Of a stretch of 57,431 nt of DNA, positions 7,680-16,364 are shown piece after piece (the stretch's first letter is position 1; every line of letters starts with the position of its first letter). The DNA is taken from positions 1 to 57,431 of the forward strand of contig JBKQPR010000144.1 of NCBI GenBank assembly GCA_052144935.1, written 5' to 3'. Source of the stretch: JOPF133 sp052144935 (lineage in GTDB: Bacteria > Acidobacteriota > Terriglobia > Bryobacterales > Bryobacteraceae). The notes beneath the pieces are model-generated. The model saw only the letters and a list, made by a program, of their open reading frames with translations. It did no database searches and was not told the origin of the DNA. Position numbers and translations under genes: made by a program.

Positions 7680-10600
7680 CTAAAACGCGAAGTGCAGTCC
7701 CAACTGCAGTTGCCGGTTCGGGTTGGATCCGTCCGTGCCCGTGATCACGCCGAAGCCGGCGCTCTGCGCCGTGCAACAGGTAGTGCCCGGATTCGCGAAA
7801 TGCGGCGTGTTAAAGGCATTGAAAGCGTCGACACGAACTTTGATTTCGTACCGCTCGTGGAATCTGGCGGCCTTGGACATCGACAGGTCGAAGTTGACGC
7901 GGCCCGGACCCCACACATTCCCCGGAACGGAATTGCCGAGCACGTAGTTTTGCGTGTGGTCGGAGAAACAACCCACGTTGAACCACTGAAGTCCCAAAGT
8001 CGTGGAAAGCGTGTTGTTCTGGTTGACGATTGGGGCGGAGGACCCGCAGGAGGAACTGTAATTGGCCCGGTTCGTCCAGCCCCCGTTCAAGCCGCCATTA
8101 GCTGGCGAGGTGGTGCCGTCCGAGACCGCCAGCGGCACACCGGACTGGATGTCCGTGATGCCGCTGATCTGCCACCCGCCCAAGGCCACGTCCACCGCGG
8201 TGGGGGCATTTCTCATAAAGTCCCGCCCCTTTCCGAACGGAAGCTGGTAAACGAAGCTCCCGATGAAGAGCTGCGGAATGTCGGGCGCCGAAGCGTCTCC
8301 CAGGGCGCGATTGAACTGGTCCTGGTTCGGCAACGGATCGAACACCGTCATATCGTCCATTTCCTTCGACCAGGTGTAGGACAACAGCGCCGTCAATCCG
8401 TGCGAGAAGCGCTTGGTGTAACGCGCCTGGAGCGAATTGTAACTGGACCAGCCGGTGGATCCCCGCTCGTTTATGGCGCCGAGGGAGGCTACCGGACCAG
8501 CGATGCAAACCGGCCCGCCGCTCGAGGAAAGGGTGGCGGTAGTGCTGTACTGAACGCAGCCGACCGTGCTGAACAGGCGGTTGGCGGTCAAGGCGCTGAT
8601 GTTCGAAGGCACGCCCGTCCCGATGATCGTGTTCGGCCCTGGGTACGCCTGGTCGATATTGATGGACCGGAACAGGTTGGTGCCCTTGGTTCCCACGTAG
8701 GCCACGTCGATGACGCTCGAAGCCGTGAGCTGGTGCTGGATGCCGATGTGCCACATGGTCGCTCTGTCCGGCAGATTGCTGGACGGAACGTAGTAGAGGC
8801 TGGCCGCCGGCGACGGAGTGACCGTGGCCGCGTACTGTTGCGGAACGAAACCCGGTAGCCCGACCACGCAGGTTGTGAGGTTGGTAGTGCAGCCCGGGTT
8901 GGGCAGGTTCTGCGGCGAACTTAGCGCGGCCCACGGCGTGTTCGAGGAGGGCTGGGTGAGGGTGTACTCCTCGAAGAACGGCCAGTTGCGCTCCAGCGTG
9001 CCGCCCGCGGCGCCGTAGTGATCGGGGAAGTTGGTGATTCCAAACGCCGCGCGGATGGCGGTCTTCCCGTTATCCGGGGAATAAGCCAGGCCGATTCGGG
9101 GGGCAAAGATATGCCAGTCGGTGGGCACGTTGGGAGCCCGGTTCCCCGCCGTGGCAACGTCGAGCAGCCCGGTGTTGGGGTCCCAGTTAGACTGGTGATT
9201 ATTGGCATCGTTGTACATGCTGACGAGATCCCATCGGACGGCCATGTTCAGCGTCAGTTTCGAAGTCACACGGTAATCGTCCTGGAAATAGACGTCCGCG
9301 ATGGTCAAACGGGTTTGAGGAAAGGTGTCCACGATGTCGCGGTTCATAGTGGTGGCCAAGCCGAGCAGGTAATCCGCCACGCCCGCTCCGCCGGAGGAGC
9401 CGGTGCACAAGGCGTTGCCCGCGCAACTGGAGGTGTAGCTGTTGTCGAACCCGAAATTTCCAGATTGATAGTGATCGGGATTGGTCACCTGCGCCTGCAA
9501 CCGCCGGTACTCGCCGCCCCAGCGGAAAGTGTGCTGTCCGTGGACCTTCGAGACATTGTCCACCACATCGTAAGCCTGCGTGTAACGGATCGCATCCGAA
9601 GATCCCGTGCCTCCGGTTTCCTGCCAGTTCCCGAGGCTCTGATTGCTGGCGAAAGTCATCTGGGCGATGCCGCTGATCAACGGAAACTGCGACAGGTTGC
9701 CGTTCGGTATTCCCAGCACAGTGTCTTCGTTGGTCCCGTAGTCGTTGGTGAAATGGAAGGTGTAGAAGCGGTTAAACCCGAAGCGCAATTCATTCAGGGC
9801 GGTGGGCGAGAAAAGGTGCGTGAAGCCCACCACGTCATTGTGATCCCTGGGCGAGGCGTTTTCGCCCACGTCCATGAATTTGGTCGGACCGGGCTGGATC
9901 AGATCGTTGCGCTGATACGAGGCGCGCACAAAAGCGCGGTCGGCGCCCCACAGGTTGAAGTCGCCCTTGACGTCGAATTTCTGTTGCGGGTTGGTCTCCA
10001 CCAGGCTCTCGCTGAAGTTGTTGGTGGGGGCCAGGGGATTGGCGGCGTTCGCTCCCGGCCAGATGCCGCCCGCCATCATTTTAGCGGCGACCGGGTCCCA
10101 TCGATTCACGGGAATCTGGTATGCCGTGCAGGAGGGTAGCGTGGTGGCGGTCTCGCCCGATACGCAGCCGTAGGTCCCGCCCGGCAAGGTCACCGTCGGA
10201 AACGGCGTCGGGTTCGTCCCGGTCCCGGTAGAGGACCCCGTCTGGGGATCGTATATCGGCTTCGTGAAAAGGTTGGCCGGAAAATATCCGTTCGACAGCA
10301 TCTGAGTGGGCACGGTGTACGTGTAGGTGACGCCCGTATTCAGCCGCAGCCCTTCATAGCCCATGAAGAAGAAGATCTTGTTCTTCTTGACCGGGCCGCC
10401 CAGCGAGCCGCCATACTGATCGCCGCGATACGGGGCCTTGGGCACGTTATTAAAGTCGTTGGCCCAGCTATTGGCGTTCAAACCCCGCGTGCGGTAGAAC
10501 CAAAAGCCGGTGCCGTGGAACTGGTTGGTTCCGGATTTGATCACGGCATTGACTTGAGCGCCTCCGAAAACTCCGATGTCGCCGCCGGATCCCGTGCCGG

Positions 10601-11312
10601 AGACCTTCACTTCCTGGATGTCGTCCATGGGCGGCGTAACATTTTGGAAGGCGTTCTCCAGTTCCATATCGCTGACACCATCCAGGGTGAAGGTGGTGCC
10701 CTGGTAGACGATTCCATTCACGGCGGCCGTGATGGAGCCGTTGGCGCCGATGCCGGAACCAGATTCCGCCGAAGAGCCGATGCCGGTCTTGACGGCGCCC
10801 GGCATGACTTGCACCAACTGGGAATACACGCGCCCCCAGAGCGGCAACTCCTCCACCTGGGTCGCGCTGATGTCGTTGCCCATGGCGGAGGTTTCGGTGT
10901 CCACCAGTTGAGCGCCGCCAGCAACCTGAACAATGTCGCTGCGGGAGCCGACTTGCAAGCTGAAATCGACTGTGGTCAAGCTGTCTACGATGACGACCAC
11001 GTCCCTGGACTCGGCGACCTTGAAACCCTGCGCCGTAGCGGTGACGGTATATTTGCCAGGCGGCATGTTGGCGGCCAGGTACTCGCCGGCTTGGGTCGTG
11101 GACAGCTCCGTTCGGTAGCCCGTCGCCTGATTGGTTAGGGTGACCTTGGCGCCGGCCACGATTGCATTGGACGGATCGCGCACCGTCCCCTGAATGCGCC
11201 CGGTTACGCCCTGGCCGAACAGGACGCCGCACGACAGAACCAAAAAAGCCGCAGCCACGAGGGCCATCGAAACGCTAAGCGACGCAGCTCGAAAGAATTT
11301 CATATTCTTCAT
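7680..11312 (-). CDS. TonB-dependent receptor, Oar-like, with carboxypeptidase-regulatory-like domain
   Basis: 1210 residues. The start at 11312 has AGGAG six bases upstream. The signal peptide is at about 1-34 (VLSCGVLFGQ). Residues about 36-120 form a carboxypeptidase-regulatory-like fold (GRIQGTVRDPSNA, GEYLAANMPPGKYTVTA). A plug domain follows (VEELPLWGR, FTLDGVSDM) and then a long outer-membrane barrel that ends in aromatic LQLGLHFAF. This is the large acidobacterial Oar-like class, thought to import or bind complex polymers. The substrate is unknown. The glycosidase-like gene downstream and the divergent regulator with a related domain suggest a carbohydrate. Confidence 0.9.
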   Translation of the reverse strand: MKNMKFFRAASLSVSMALVAAAFLVLSCGVLFGQGVTGRIQGTVRDPSNAIVAGAKVTLTNQATGYRTELSTTQAGEYLAANMPPGKYTVTATAQGFKVAESRDVVVIVDSLTTVDFSLQVGSRSDIVQVAGGAQLVDTETSAMGNDISATQVEELPLWGRVYSQLVQVMPGAVKTGIGSSAESGSGIGANGSITAAVNGIVYQGTTFTLDGVSDMELENAFQNVTPPMDDIQEVKVSGTGSGGDIGVFGGAQVNAVIKSGTNQFHGTGFWFYRTRGLNANSWANDFNNVPKAPYRGDQYGGSLGGPVKKNKIFFFMGYEGLRLNTGVTYTYTVPTQMLSNGYFPANLFTKPIYDPQTGSSTGTGTNPTPFPTVTLPGGTYGCVSGETATTLPSCTAYQIPVNRWDPVAAKMMAGGIWPGANAANPLAPTNNFSESLVETNPQQKFDVKGDFNLWGADRAFVRASYQRNDLIQPGPTKFMDVGENASPRDHNDVVGFTHLFSPTALNELRFGFNRFYTFHFTNDYGTNEDTVLGIPNGNLSQFPLISGIAQMTFASNQSLGNWQETGGTGSSDAIRYTQAYDVVDNVSKVHGQHTFRWGGEYRRLQAQVTNPDHYQSGNFGFDNSYTSSCAGNALCTGSSGGAGVADYLLGLATTMNRDIVDTFPQTRLTIADVYFQDDYRVTSKLTLNMAVRWDLVSMYNDANNHQSNWDPNTGLLDVATAGNRAPNVPTDWHIFAPRIGLAYSPDNGKTAIRAAFGITNFPDHYGAAGGTLERNWPFFEEYTLTQPSSNTPWAALSSPQNLPNPGCTTNLTTCVVGLPGFVPQQYAATVTPSPAASLYYVPSSNLPDRATMWHIGIQHQLTASSVIDVAYVGTKGTNLFRSINIDQAYPGPNTIIGTGVPSNISALTANRLFSTVGCVQYSTTATLSSSGGPVCIAGPVASLGAINERGSTGWSSYNSLQARYTKRFSHGLTALLSYTWSKEMDDMTVFDPLPNQDQFNRALGDASAPDIPQLFIGSFVYQLPFGKGRDFMRNAPTAVDVALGGWQISGITDIQSGVPLAVSDGTTSPANGGLNGGWTNRANYSSSCGSSAPIVNQNNTLSTTLGLQWFNVGCFSDHTQNYVLGNSVPGNVWGPGRVNFDLSMSKAARFHERYEIKVRVDAFNAFNTPHFANPGTTCCTAQSAGFGVITGTDGSNPNRQLQLGLHFAF

Positions 11313-11442
11313 ACCTTTCTCCTGTAGTAGCCGTAACCCCGAAAACGTTTTTCTAAAGCTACAGCGCTTCGGCGCCTTACGGAAGGTGAATTAACTGTTA
11401 ACTCACAGTCAGCGGGCAAATGAAATCATCAGTTTAGGGTGC

Positions 11443-11454
11443 GTTAGCGCTACC
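11443..11454. promoter_or_regulatory. LacI-type palindromic operator in the divergent gap
   Basis: GTTAGCGCTACC, whose reverse complement is GGTAGCGCTAAC, has a perfect TAGCGCTA core. This closely resembles LacI-family operators such as the xyl/nag-type boxes of plant-polymer degraders. It is placed between the TonB receptor (starts at 11312, minus) and the regulator gene (starts at 11518, plus), where it could control either. Nothing else codes in 11313-11517; a TTAACTGTTAACT direct repeat lies at about 11391-11403. Confidence 0.5.
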
Positions 11455-11517
11455 GGAATGGCGGCGCTATTGGACGTGTGATATAGTCGCTGTTAACCGG
11501 GTGCGGGGGCCCGATCG

Positions 11518-13449
11518 GTGGCAGCGCAATCGCAAATCAACGCGGCCAAGGAGGTTCGCCCGGCTGACGAGGAGTGCCGGTCGTTGGTAGCGCGGATTCT
11601 CGCCAGCCCCGAGTTCCAGCGCGCCGCCCGGCTGCGCGCGTTCCTCAACTATGTCGTCGAGCGGAAGCTTGCGGGCAGTCCCGAGGAAGTGACCGAGACT
11701 CTGATCGGCCACCGGGTATTCGGCCGGCCGGCCACGTACAACCCCGGGGAAGACAGCATCGTCCGCACCGAAGCCCGCACCTTGCGCCAGAAATTGGACC
11801 GGTACTTCGCGGCGGAAGGAGCGGACGAGCCGGTGATCCTGGAAATTCCGCGCGGGAGTTACCTTCCGGTTTTCCGTCCGCGCGCCGTAACAGCGCCGCC
11901 GGCTGGGAGCGGACCCGCCGCGACTCCGGCCGGCCCGACTCATCCCGCCCTCTCGCGGCGCCAGTGGATTGCCGGCCTGGGAGCATCGGCCGCGGGACTC
12001 TTGGGAATGGGTGTGTGGGTGTGGAGCAAAGGGCGCGCCGCTGCGCGGGCGGACACCGGTTCGCCCACCGCCCGATCGGCCGCCGTCCTGCTGGAGTCCT
12101 CCGATCAACGCCTCACGCTGGCCTTCCAGCGCGCCCGCGAACGCGTCTTGTCCTCTGTTTTTACGGGCGATCCGGTGGGCGACTGGTATGCCAGCAACCG
12201 CGATAATCGGGCCTTCTGCATGCGCGACACCGCGCACGAGAACGTCGGGGCCGCACTACTGGGGCTCGACCGTCAAAGCCTGAACATGCTGCGCCGCTTC
12301 GCCGCAAGCATCGCCAAAAGCCGGGACTGGTGTGGGTACTGGATCATCACTAAAGACGGCTTTCCTTCGCCTCTCGAATATGCCGGCGACGACAATTTCT
12401 CCTACTCGCTGCCCGCCAATTTCGACCTCGTGCGCGCTTGCCTTCGCCAACTTCTCTGGACCGGCGACCGCCAATATCTCGACCCGGTCTTCACCGGTTT
12501 CTACGACCGCAGCGTTTCCCAATATGTCCAGGCGTGGGACCACGATGGCGACGGCATTATGGAGGGCCGCGACGACCGCCCTCGTGTCTCGGCTACCTAC
12601 CATCGCCAGGCGCCCCATTTCCTCACTGGAGCCGACCTCGTCGCCGCGCAGTACGGAGGCTATTTGGCATATGCCGCGATTCAGGAGATCAAAGGCGGCC
12701 GCGGGAGCCTCTCCCAGCGAATCGCCGAGGAATATCGCGGCAAAGCCGGCGAGTTGCACAAGCGATTTAATACGGAATGGTGGGACCCCGCGCAAAACCG
12801 CTTCCGGTCCGGAATGCTGCCGGATCGATCCTGGTCTGACGACTACGCGGCCCCCTGCAATGTCTATCCGCTGAAATTCGGCATTCCCGAGGATGGCCCC
12901 AAAGCAGAGGCTGCGCTGGATTTCATGGAGCGGAATCGCCCGCCTTTCGATTCCACCTATTCGTACTACCCCGAAGTGCTCTACCACTACGGACGGAACG
13001 ACTCAGCCTATGGGCGCCTGTTGGAGATTTCCGATCCCGGGTTCTCCGGCTACCCGATGACCGAGACGGCCTTCGCCGCGATCGGCTCGATCGGGGCCGG
13101 CCTGATGGGCATCTCTCCCGATGCCCCACGGTCGACAGTGGAAACCATGCCGCGGCTCCCCAAGGCCCTGGAATGGGTCCGCATGGAAAACGTCCCGGTG
13201 GCTGCCAACCGGATTGCGGTCGAGCACCGCGGCAACTCCGAGACGCGTTTCACCAACCAGGCCGGGACTTGGCTCACCTGGAAGGTGGCCTTTCCGATCC
13301 CACCATCCGGCACGAGCGCCGGCATTTTGATCGACGGAACCACCGCCCCGAAGCTTACCTTCGAGCACCGCACCAACCGCCAGCCCGTAATCTGCGCAGC
13401 CGCCCCGGTGAAAGAGGGTCAAACCCGCGTCGCCAGGTTGGTGGTGTAA
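11518..13449 (+). CDS. Winged-helix regulator fused through a membrane segment to a glycosidase-like domain
   Basis: 643 residues, GTG start. Residues about 15-125 are the winged-helix domain seen at the front of many acidobacterial signalling proteins (ASPEFQRAARLRAFLNYVVE, EDSIVRTEARTLRQKLDRYF, IPRGSYLPVF). A hydrophobic span at about 145-172 follows, preceded by RRQW. Residues about 195-640 repeat the six-hairpin glycosidase-like sequence of the 6012-7505 protein, with shared FCMRDTAHENVGAALLGL, RDWCGYW and SLPANFDL. The design suggests a one-component membrane sensor (CadC/ToxR-like): a DNA-binding head inside and a sugar-binding or sugar-cleaving domain outside. The RR before the span could also be read as a Tat-like signal, which would not fit an N-terminal DNA-binding head. 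Confidence 0.7.
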   Translation: MAAQSQINAAKEVRPADEECRSLVARILASPEFQRAARLRAFLNYVVERKLAGSPEEVTETLIGHRVFGRPATYNPGEDSIVRTEARTLRQKLDRYFAAEGADEPVILEIPRGSYLPVFRPRAVTAPPAGSGPAATPAGPTHPALSRRQWIAGLGASAAGLLGMGVWVWSKGRAAARADTGSPTARSAAVLLESSDQRLTLAFQRARERVLSSVFTGDPVGDWYASNRDNRAFCMRDTAHENVGAALLGLDRQSLNMLRRFAASIAKSRDWCGYWIITKDGFPSPLEYAGDDNFSYSLPANFDLVRACLRQLLWTGDRQYLDPVFTGFYDRSVSQYVQAWDHDGDGIMEGRDDRPRVSATYHRQAPHFLTGADLVAAQYGGYLAYAAIQEIKGGRGSLSQRIAEEYRGKAGELHKRFNTEWWDPAQNRFRSGMLPDRSWSDDYAAPCNVYPLKFGIPEDGPKAEAALDFMERNRPPFDSTYSYYPEVLYHYGRNDSAYGRLLEISDPGFSGYPMTETAFAAIGSIGAGLMGISPDAPRSTVETMPRLPKALEWVRMENVPVAANRIAVEHRGNSETRFTNQAGTWLTWKVAFPIPPSGTSAGILIDGTTAPKLTFEHRTNRQPVICAAAPVKEGQTRVARLVV

Positions 13450-13485
13450 AGCCGCCAAGCGCAAGCTGCTCCACTTACTACCGCC

Positions 13486-13968
13486 TTACTCCCTAACCAA
13501 CGTCACTACCGCCTGCGCTTCGGCCGACCTTCTCTCCCCCACCGGACCCACCTGTTCGGCGGTCTTGAATTTCACCGACACGCGATCCAGGGCCAGATCC
13601 AGCGCGGCCGCCAGGCGCTCGCGAATCGGCAGGCGGTAGTCCTTCAACTTGGGCCGCTCCAGGATCACCGTCGAATCCACGTGGACCAGGCGGAAGCCGG
13701 CGGCCGCGGCCAACCGGCAGGCATGCCGTAGAAACACCAGGCTGTCGCAGCCCTTCCAGCGGGGGTCCGAATCGGGGAAATGCATCCCGATATCGCCCAG
13801 CGCGGCGGCGCCCAGAATGGCGTCGGTAATGGCGTGCGCCAGCACGTCCGCGTCGGAGTGGCCCTCGAGTCCCAGATCGCTGGGCACGGTGACGCCGCCC
13901 AGAATGAGGGCCCGCCCGGGCGCCAGGCGGTGCGAATCCCACCCCAAGCCGGTCCGCACCTCGCTCAA
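13486..13968 (-). CDS. ispF: 2-C-methyl-D-erythritol 2,4-cyclodiphosphate synthase
   Basis: At 160 residues this is the normal family size. It has the metal ligands Asp11 and His13 (GWDSHRL) and His45 in GHSDADVLAHAI, plus the C-terminal KFKTAEQVGPVG loop. It cyclises CDP-methylerythritol phosphate to MEcPP with release of CMP in the non-mevalonate isoprenoid pathway. The start overlaps the ispD stop by four bases (ATGA), so the two are translationally coupled. Confidence 0.95.
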   Translation of the reverse strand: MSEVRTGLGWDSHRLAPGRALILGGVTVPSDLGLEGHSDADVLAHAITDAILGAAALGDIGMHFPDSDPRWKGCDSLVFLRHACRLAAAAGFRLVHVDSTVILERPKLKDYRLPIRERLAAALDLALDRVSVKFKTAEQVGPVGERRSAEAQAVVTLVRE

Positions 13969-14699
13969 GATACGGCTTCCTTGGCGATCTCCGTTTGGAA
14001 GTAGAGGCGCGCGAGGTCCATATCGCCGGGCTTGGTGATTTTGATATTGCGGTCGCTGCCCATTACCACGCTCACTTCCACGTCCATGCGCTCCACCAAG
14101 CTGGATTCGTCGGTGCCCACAAAGCCGTCCAGGCGGGCCAGGTCGAAGGCGCGCCGCAGCAGGTCGTGCCGGAACACTTGGGGAGTCTGCGCCATCACCA
14201 GCTTTTCGCGCGGCAGGGTGGCGCGGATGCGCACGTGGCCGGTCCCGCGGCTTACCTGCTTCACAGTGTCCACCGCGGGCACGCCTACTATGGCCGCGCC
14301 GGTTTCAGCCGCCTCGTCGAAGACCTTGTGGATGGTCTCCAGGTCGATGAACGGCCGCACCGCGTCGTGCACCGCCACCAGGTCGGTATCCGGACTAATG
14401 CTTGCCAGGGCCTTCTCCACCGACTCCTGCCGGCTGTCGCCGCCTTCCACCACCCTCACGCGGTCTCCGGGAAACTCCGCGGCCAGCATTTCACCCACCC
14501 ATTCCGTGTCTTCGCCGCGCACCGCTACCACGATCTCGGCCACGTGGCCGGAGGCGGCAAATTTGCGCACCGTATGCATCAGAATCGGGGAGCCTTCCAG
14601 CAGCATAAACTGCTTGCGGCTGGTCCCGGCCTTTTCCGCCGACACCTTGCTCATCCGGGTCCCCAGGCCGGCCGCGGGAAGAATCACAGCAACTTTCAT
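13965..14699 (-). CDS. ispD: 2-C-methyl-D-erythritol 4-phosphate cytidylyltransferase
   Basis: 244 residues. The N-terminal nucleotide-binding motif is LPAAGLGTRM, with Lys in SRKQF. It also has the VHDAVRPF metal/CTP motif, VDTVKQV, and the C-terminal GTDESSLVE and ITKPGDMDLA motifs. It makes CDP-ME from MEP and CTP, the step before the ispE and ispF reactions. It lies between the YacL-like gene and ispF in a tight minus-strand operon. Confidence 0.95.
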   Translation of the reverse strand: MKVAVILPAAGLGTRMSKVSAEKAGTSRKQFMLLEGSPILMHTVRKFAASGHVAEIVVAVRGEDTEWVGEMLAAEFPGDRVRVVEGGDSRQESVEKALASISPDTDLVAVHDAVRPFIDLETIHKVFDEAAETGAAIVGVPAVDTVKQVSRGTGHVRIRATLPREKLVMAQTPQVFRHDLLRRAFDLARLDGFVGTDESSLVERMDVEVSVVMGSDRNIKITKPGDMDLARLYFQTEIAKEAVS

Positions 14700-14704
14700 G
14701 CGAT

Positions 14705-15823
14705 CTACGATTCTATCGTGGTTTTTTCCGGTGCGACGCTGGTGACGGGCTGTGGTTCGGCCTTACGCGGGGGCCGTTCGTGTCTTTCCGCCCCAGTTCG
14801 TTCCGCCGCGGCTCTTTCCGCCCCGGCGGCGGCGTGCATGCGATCGTCGAACTTGCCGAAAATCATCTTTCCCGCGGTGGTCTGGAGCACGCTGGTGACC
14901 GCTATATCGATGGTCTTCGAGATCATTCTCCTGGCGTTGTCCACCACCACCATGGTGCCGTCATCCAGGTATGCCACGCCCTGGTTGTACTCCTTGCCTT
15001 CCTTCAGGATAAACACCCGCATGGTCTCGCCGGGCAGCACGATGGGCTTCAGCGAATTGGCCAGCTCGTTGATATTGAGCACCTCGACGCCGTGCAGTTG
15101 CGCCACCTTGTTCAGGTTGAAATCGTTGGTGATGATTTTGCAGTCGTAGATCTTGGCCAGCTCGATGAGCTTCATGTCGACCTCGCGGACCTGCGGGAAG
15201 TCCTCTTCCACGATCTGCACGGTGAGATGGGCCATTTTTTGGACTCGCTGCAGAATATCCAGACCGCGGCGGCCCCGGTTGCGCTTCATGGAATCGGCCG
15301 AATCGGCCACCAGTTGGAGTTCGCGCAACACGAACTGCGGGATCACCAGGACGCCGTCCAGAAATCCGGTATCGGCGATATCGGCGATGCGCCCGTCGAT
15401 GATCACGCTGGTATCCAGGATTTTAAACGATTTCTTGGAGGATTTCTCGCCTCCGAAAACGCCGCCCAACGCCGCCAAGTTGAGCATGTCGCCCTTCTGG
15501 GCGCCTACGATCAACCCTACGTAGGTCATCAGGAGCAGCAGACACACCTGTAAAAACGGTTCCGGCGTAGCGTGGGCAAGCACCAGGGACATCACGAAAG
15601 CGCCGATAATCCCCAGCACGGAGCCGAAGGCGGCCCCGATCAGGCGCTTCAGGCTGACTTTTTCCAGGCGGATCTCGAAGAAGATGATGCAGACGCCCAG
15701 GAGCAGTCCGCCGGCCGCGGCCAGCCAGCGCGACAGCCCGTACCGATCGAACGGCGCCAGAGCGTAGGCGGAACCTGCCAGAACCAGCACAAAAATAACG
15801 CGAACAATGAGTAGGTCGAGCAA
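14705..15823 (-). CDS. Membrane-anchored PIN/TRAM-domain protein (YacL-like)
   Basis: 372 residues. About four transmembrane helices (1-115) are followed by a PIN nuclease-like domain with acidic residues (LDTSVIIDGR near 136-145, ITNDFNLNKVA near 235) and a TRAM domain (LPGETMRVFILKEGKEYNQG near 270-290). A low-complexity Ala/Glu/Arg tail of about 45 residues follows. The arrangement matches Bacillus YacL, and the gene order YacL-like, ispD, ispF is the same as in Firmicutes. Its RNA substrate is not established. Confidence 0.85.
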   Translation of the reverse strand: MLDLLIVRVIFVLVLAGSAYALAPFDRYGLSRWLAAAGGLLLGVCIIFFEIRLEKVSLKRLIGAAFGSVLGIIGAFVMSLVLAHATPEPFLQVCLLLLMTYVGLIVGAQKGDMLNLAALGGVFGGEKSSKKSFKILDTSVIIDGRIADIADTGFLDGVLVIPQFVLRELQLVADSADSMKRNRGRRGLDILQRVQKMAHLTVQIVEEDFPQVREVDMKLIELAKIYDCKIITNDFNLNKVAQLHGVEVLNINELANSLKPIVLPGETMRVFILKEGKEYNQGVAYLDDGTMVVVDNARRMISKTIDIAVTSVLQTTAGKMIFGKFDDRMHAAAGAERAAAERTGAERHERPPRKAEPQPVTSVAPEKTTIES

Positions 15824-16069
15824 GAATACACCCCCTTAGGGTGAGCACAAAATGCGGAGAAAAAGCCCATTTCCGAAACCCCAACCCTGCAAAACGCGCG
15901 GCCACGCCGCGCCAAGATTATACCATCCGCCATGGCGCGAATGTTGGGCACGAATTTTGTCACTTAAAATATGACCGTAGGGCATCGGTTGCCGACCTCC
16001 GTAATGTCCCACTCCGAGGCCACCTTCGCCGGCACCTTCTGGTACAGCAGCGGATGTGCACTGGGATTC

Positions 16070-16245
16070 CGGTCTTGGCGCAGGCCGCGGATCCGCTTCT
16101 CCCGAGCCGCTCCAATCGAGCACTTCCGACCGCACGTCGCGATCCACGGAGATGAACTGCGCGGTGTGCGGGGAGGGATCGTGCCATGACTGCCCAAAAT
16201 ACGAGCGGCCGGCAAACAAGCCAAGGCGGAAGTTCGCACTCTCAT
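16070..16245 (-). pseudogene. 5' remnant of an alpha/beta-hydrolase gene
   Basis: The minus-strand ATG at 16245 starts a signal-like MRVRTSALACLPAARIL. A frame change then leads into HTAQFISVDRDVRSEVLDW followed by SGSG, which looks like the first strands of a secreted alpha/beta hydrolase. The expected catalytic parts are absent. I read it as a decayed gene start. The remainder of 15836-16364 has no supported gene. Confidence 0.35.
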
Positions 16246-16364
16246 GAACGTTCCTTCCTCGGAAATGCTACCGCACTTGGAGAACCCGGCCCGAGCCAAA
16301 TCGGCTCTTCGGCGGGCTAGAATGGTACCAGGAAGGCCTGTCGAGGCTGTCTGCGACCCGGCGT

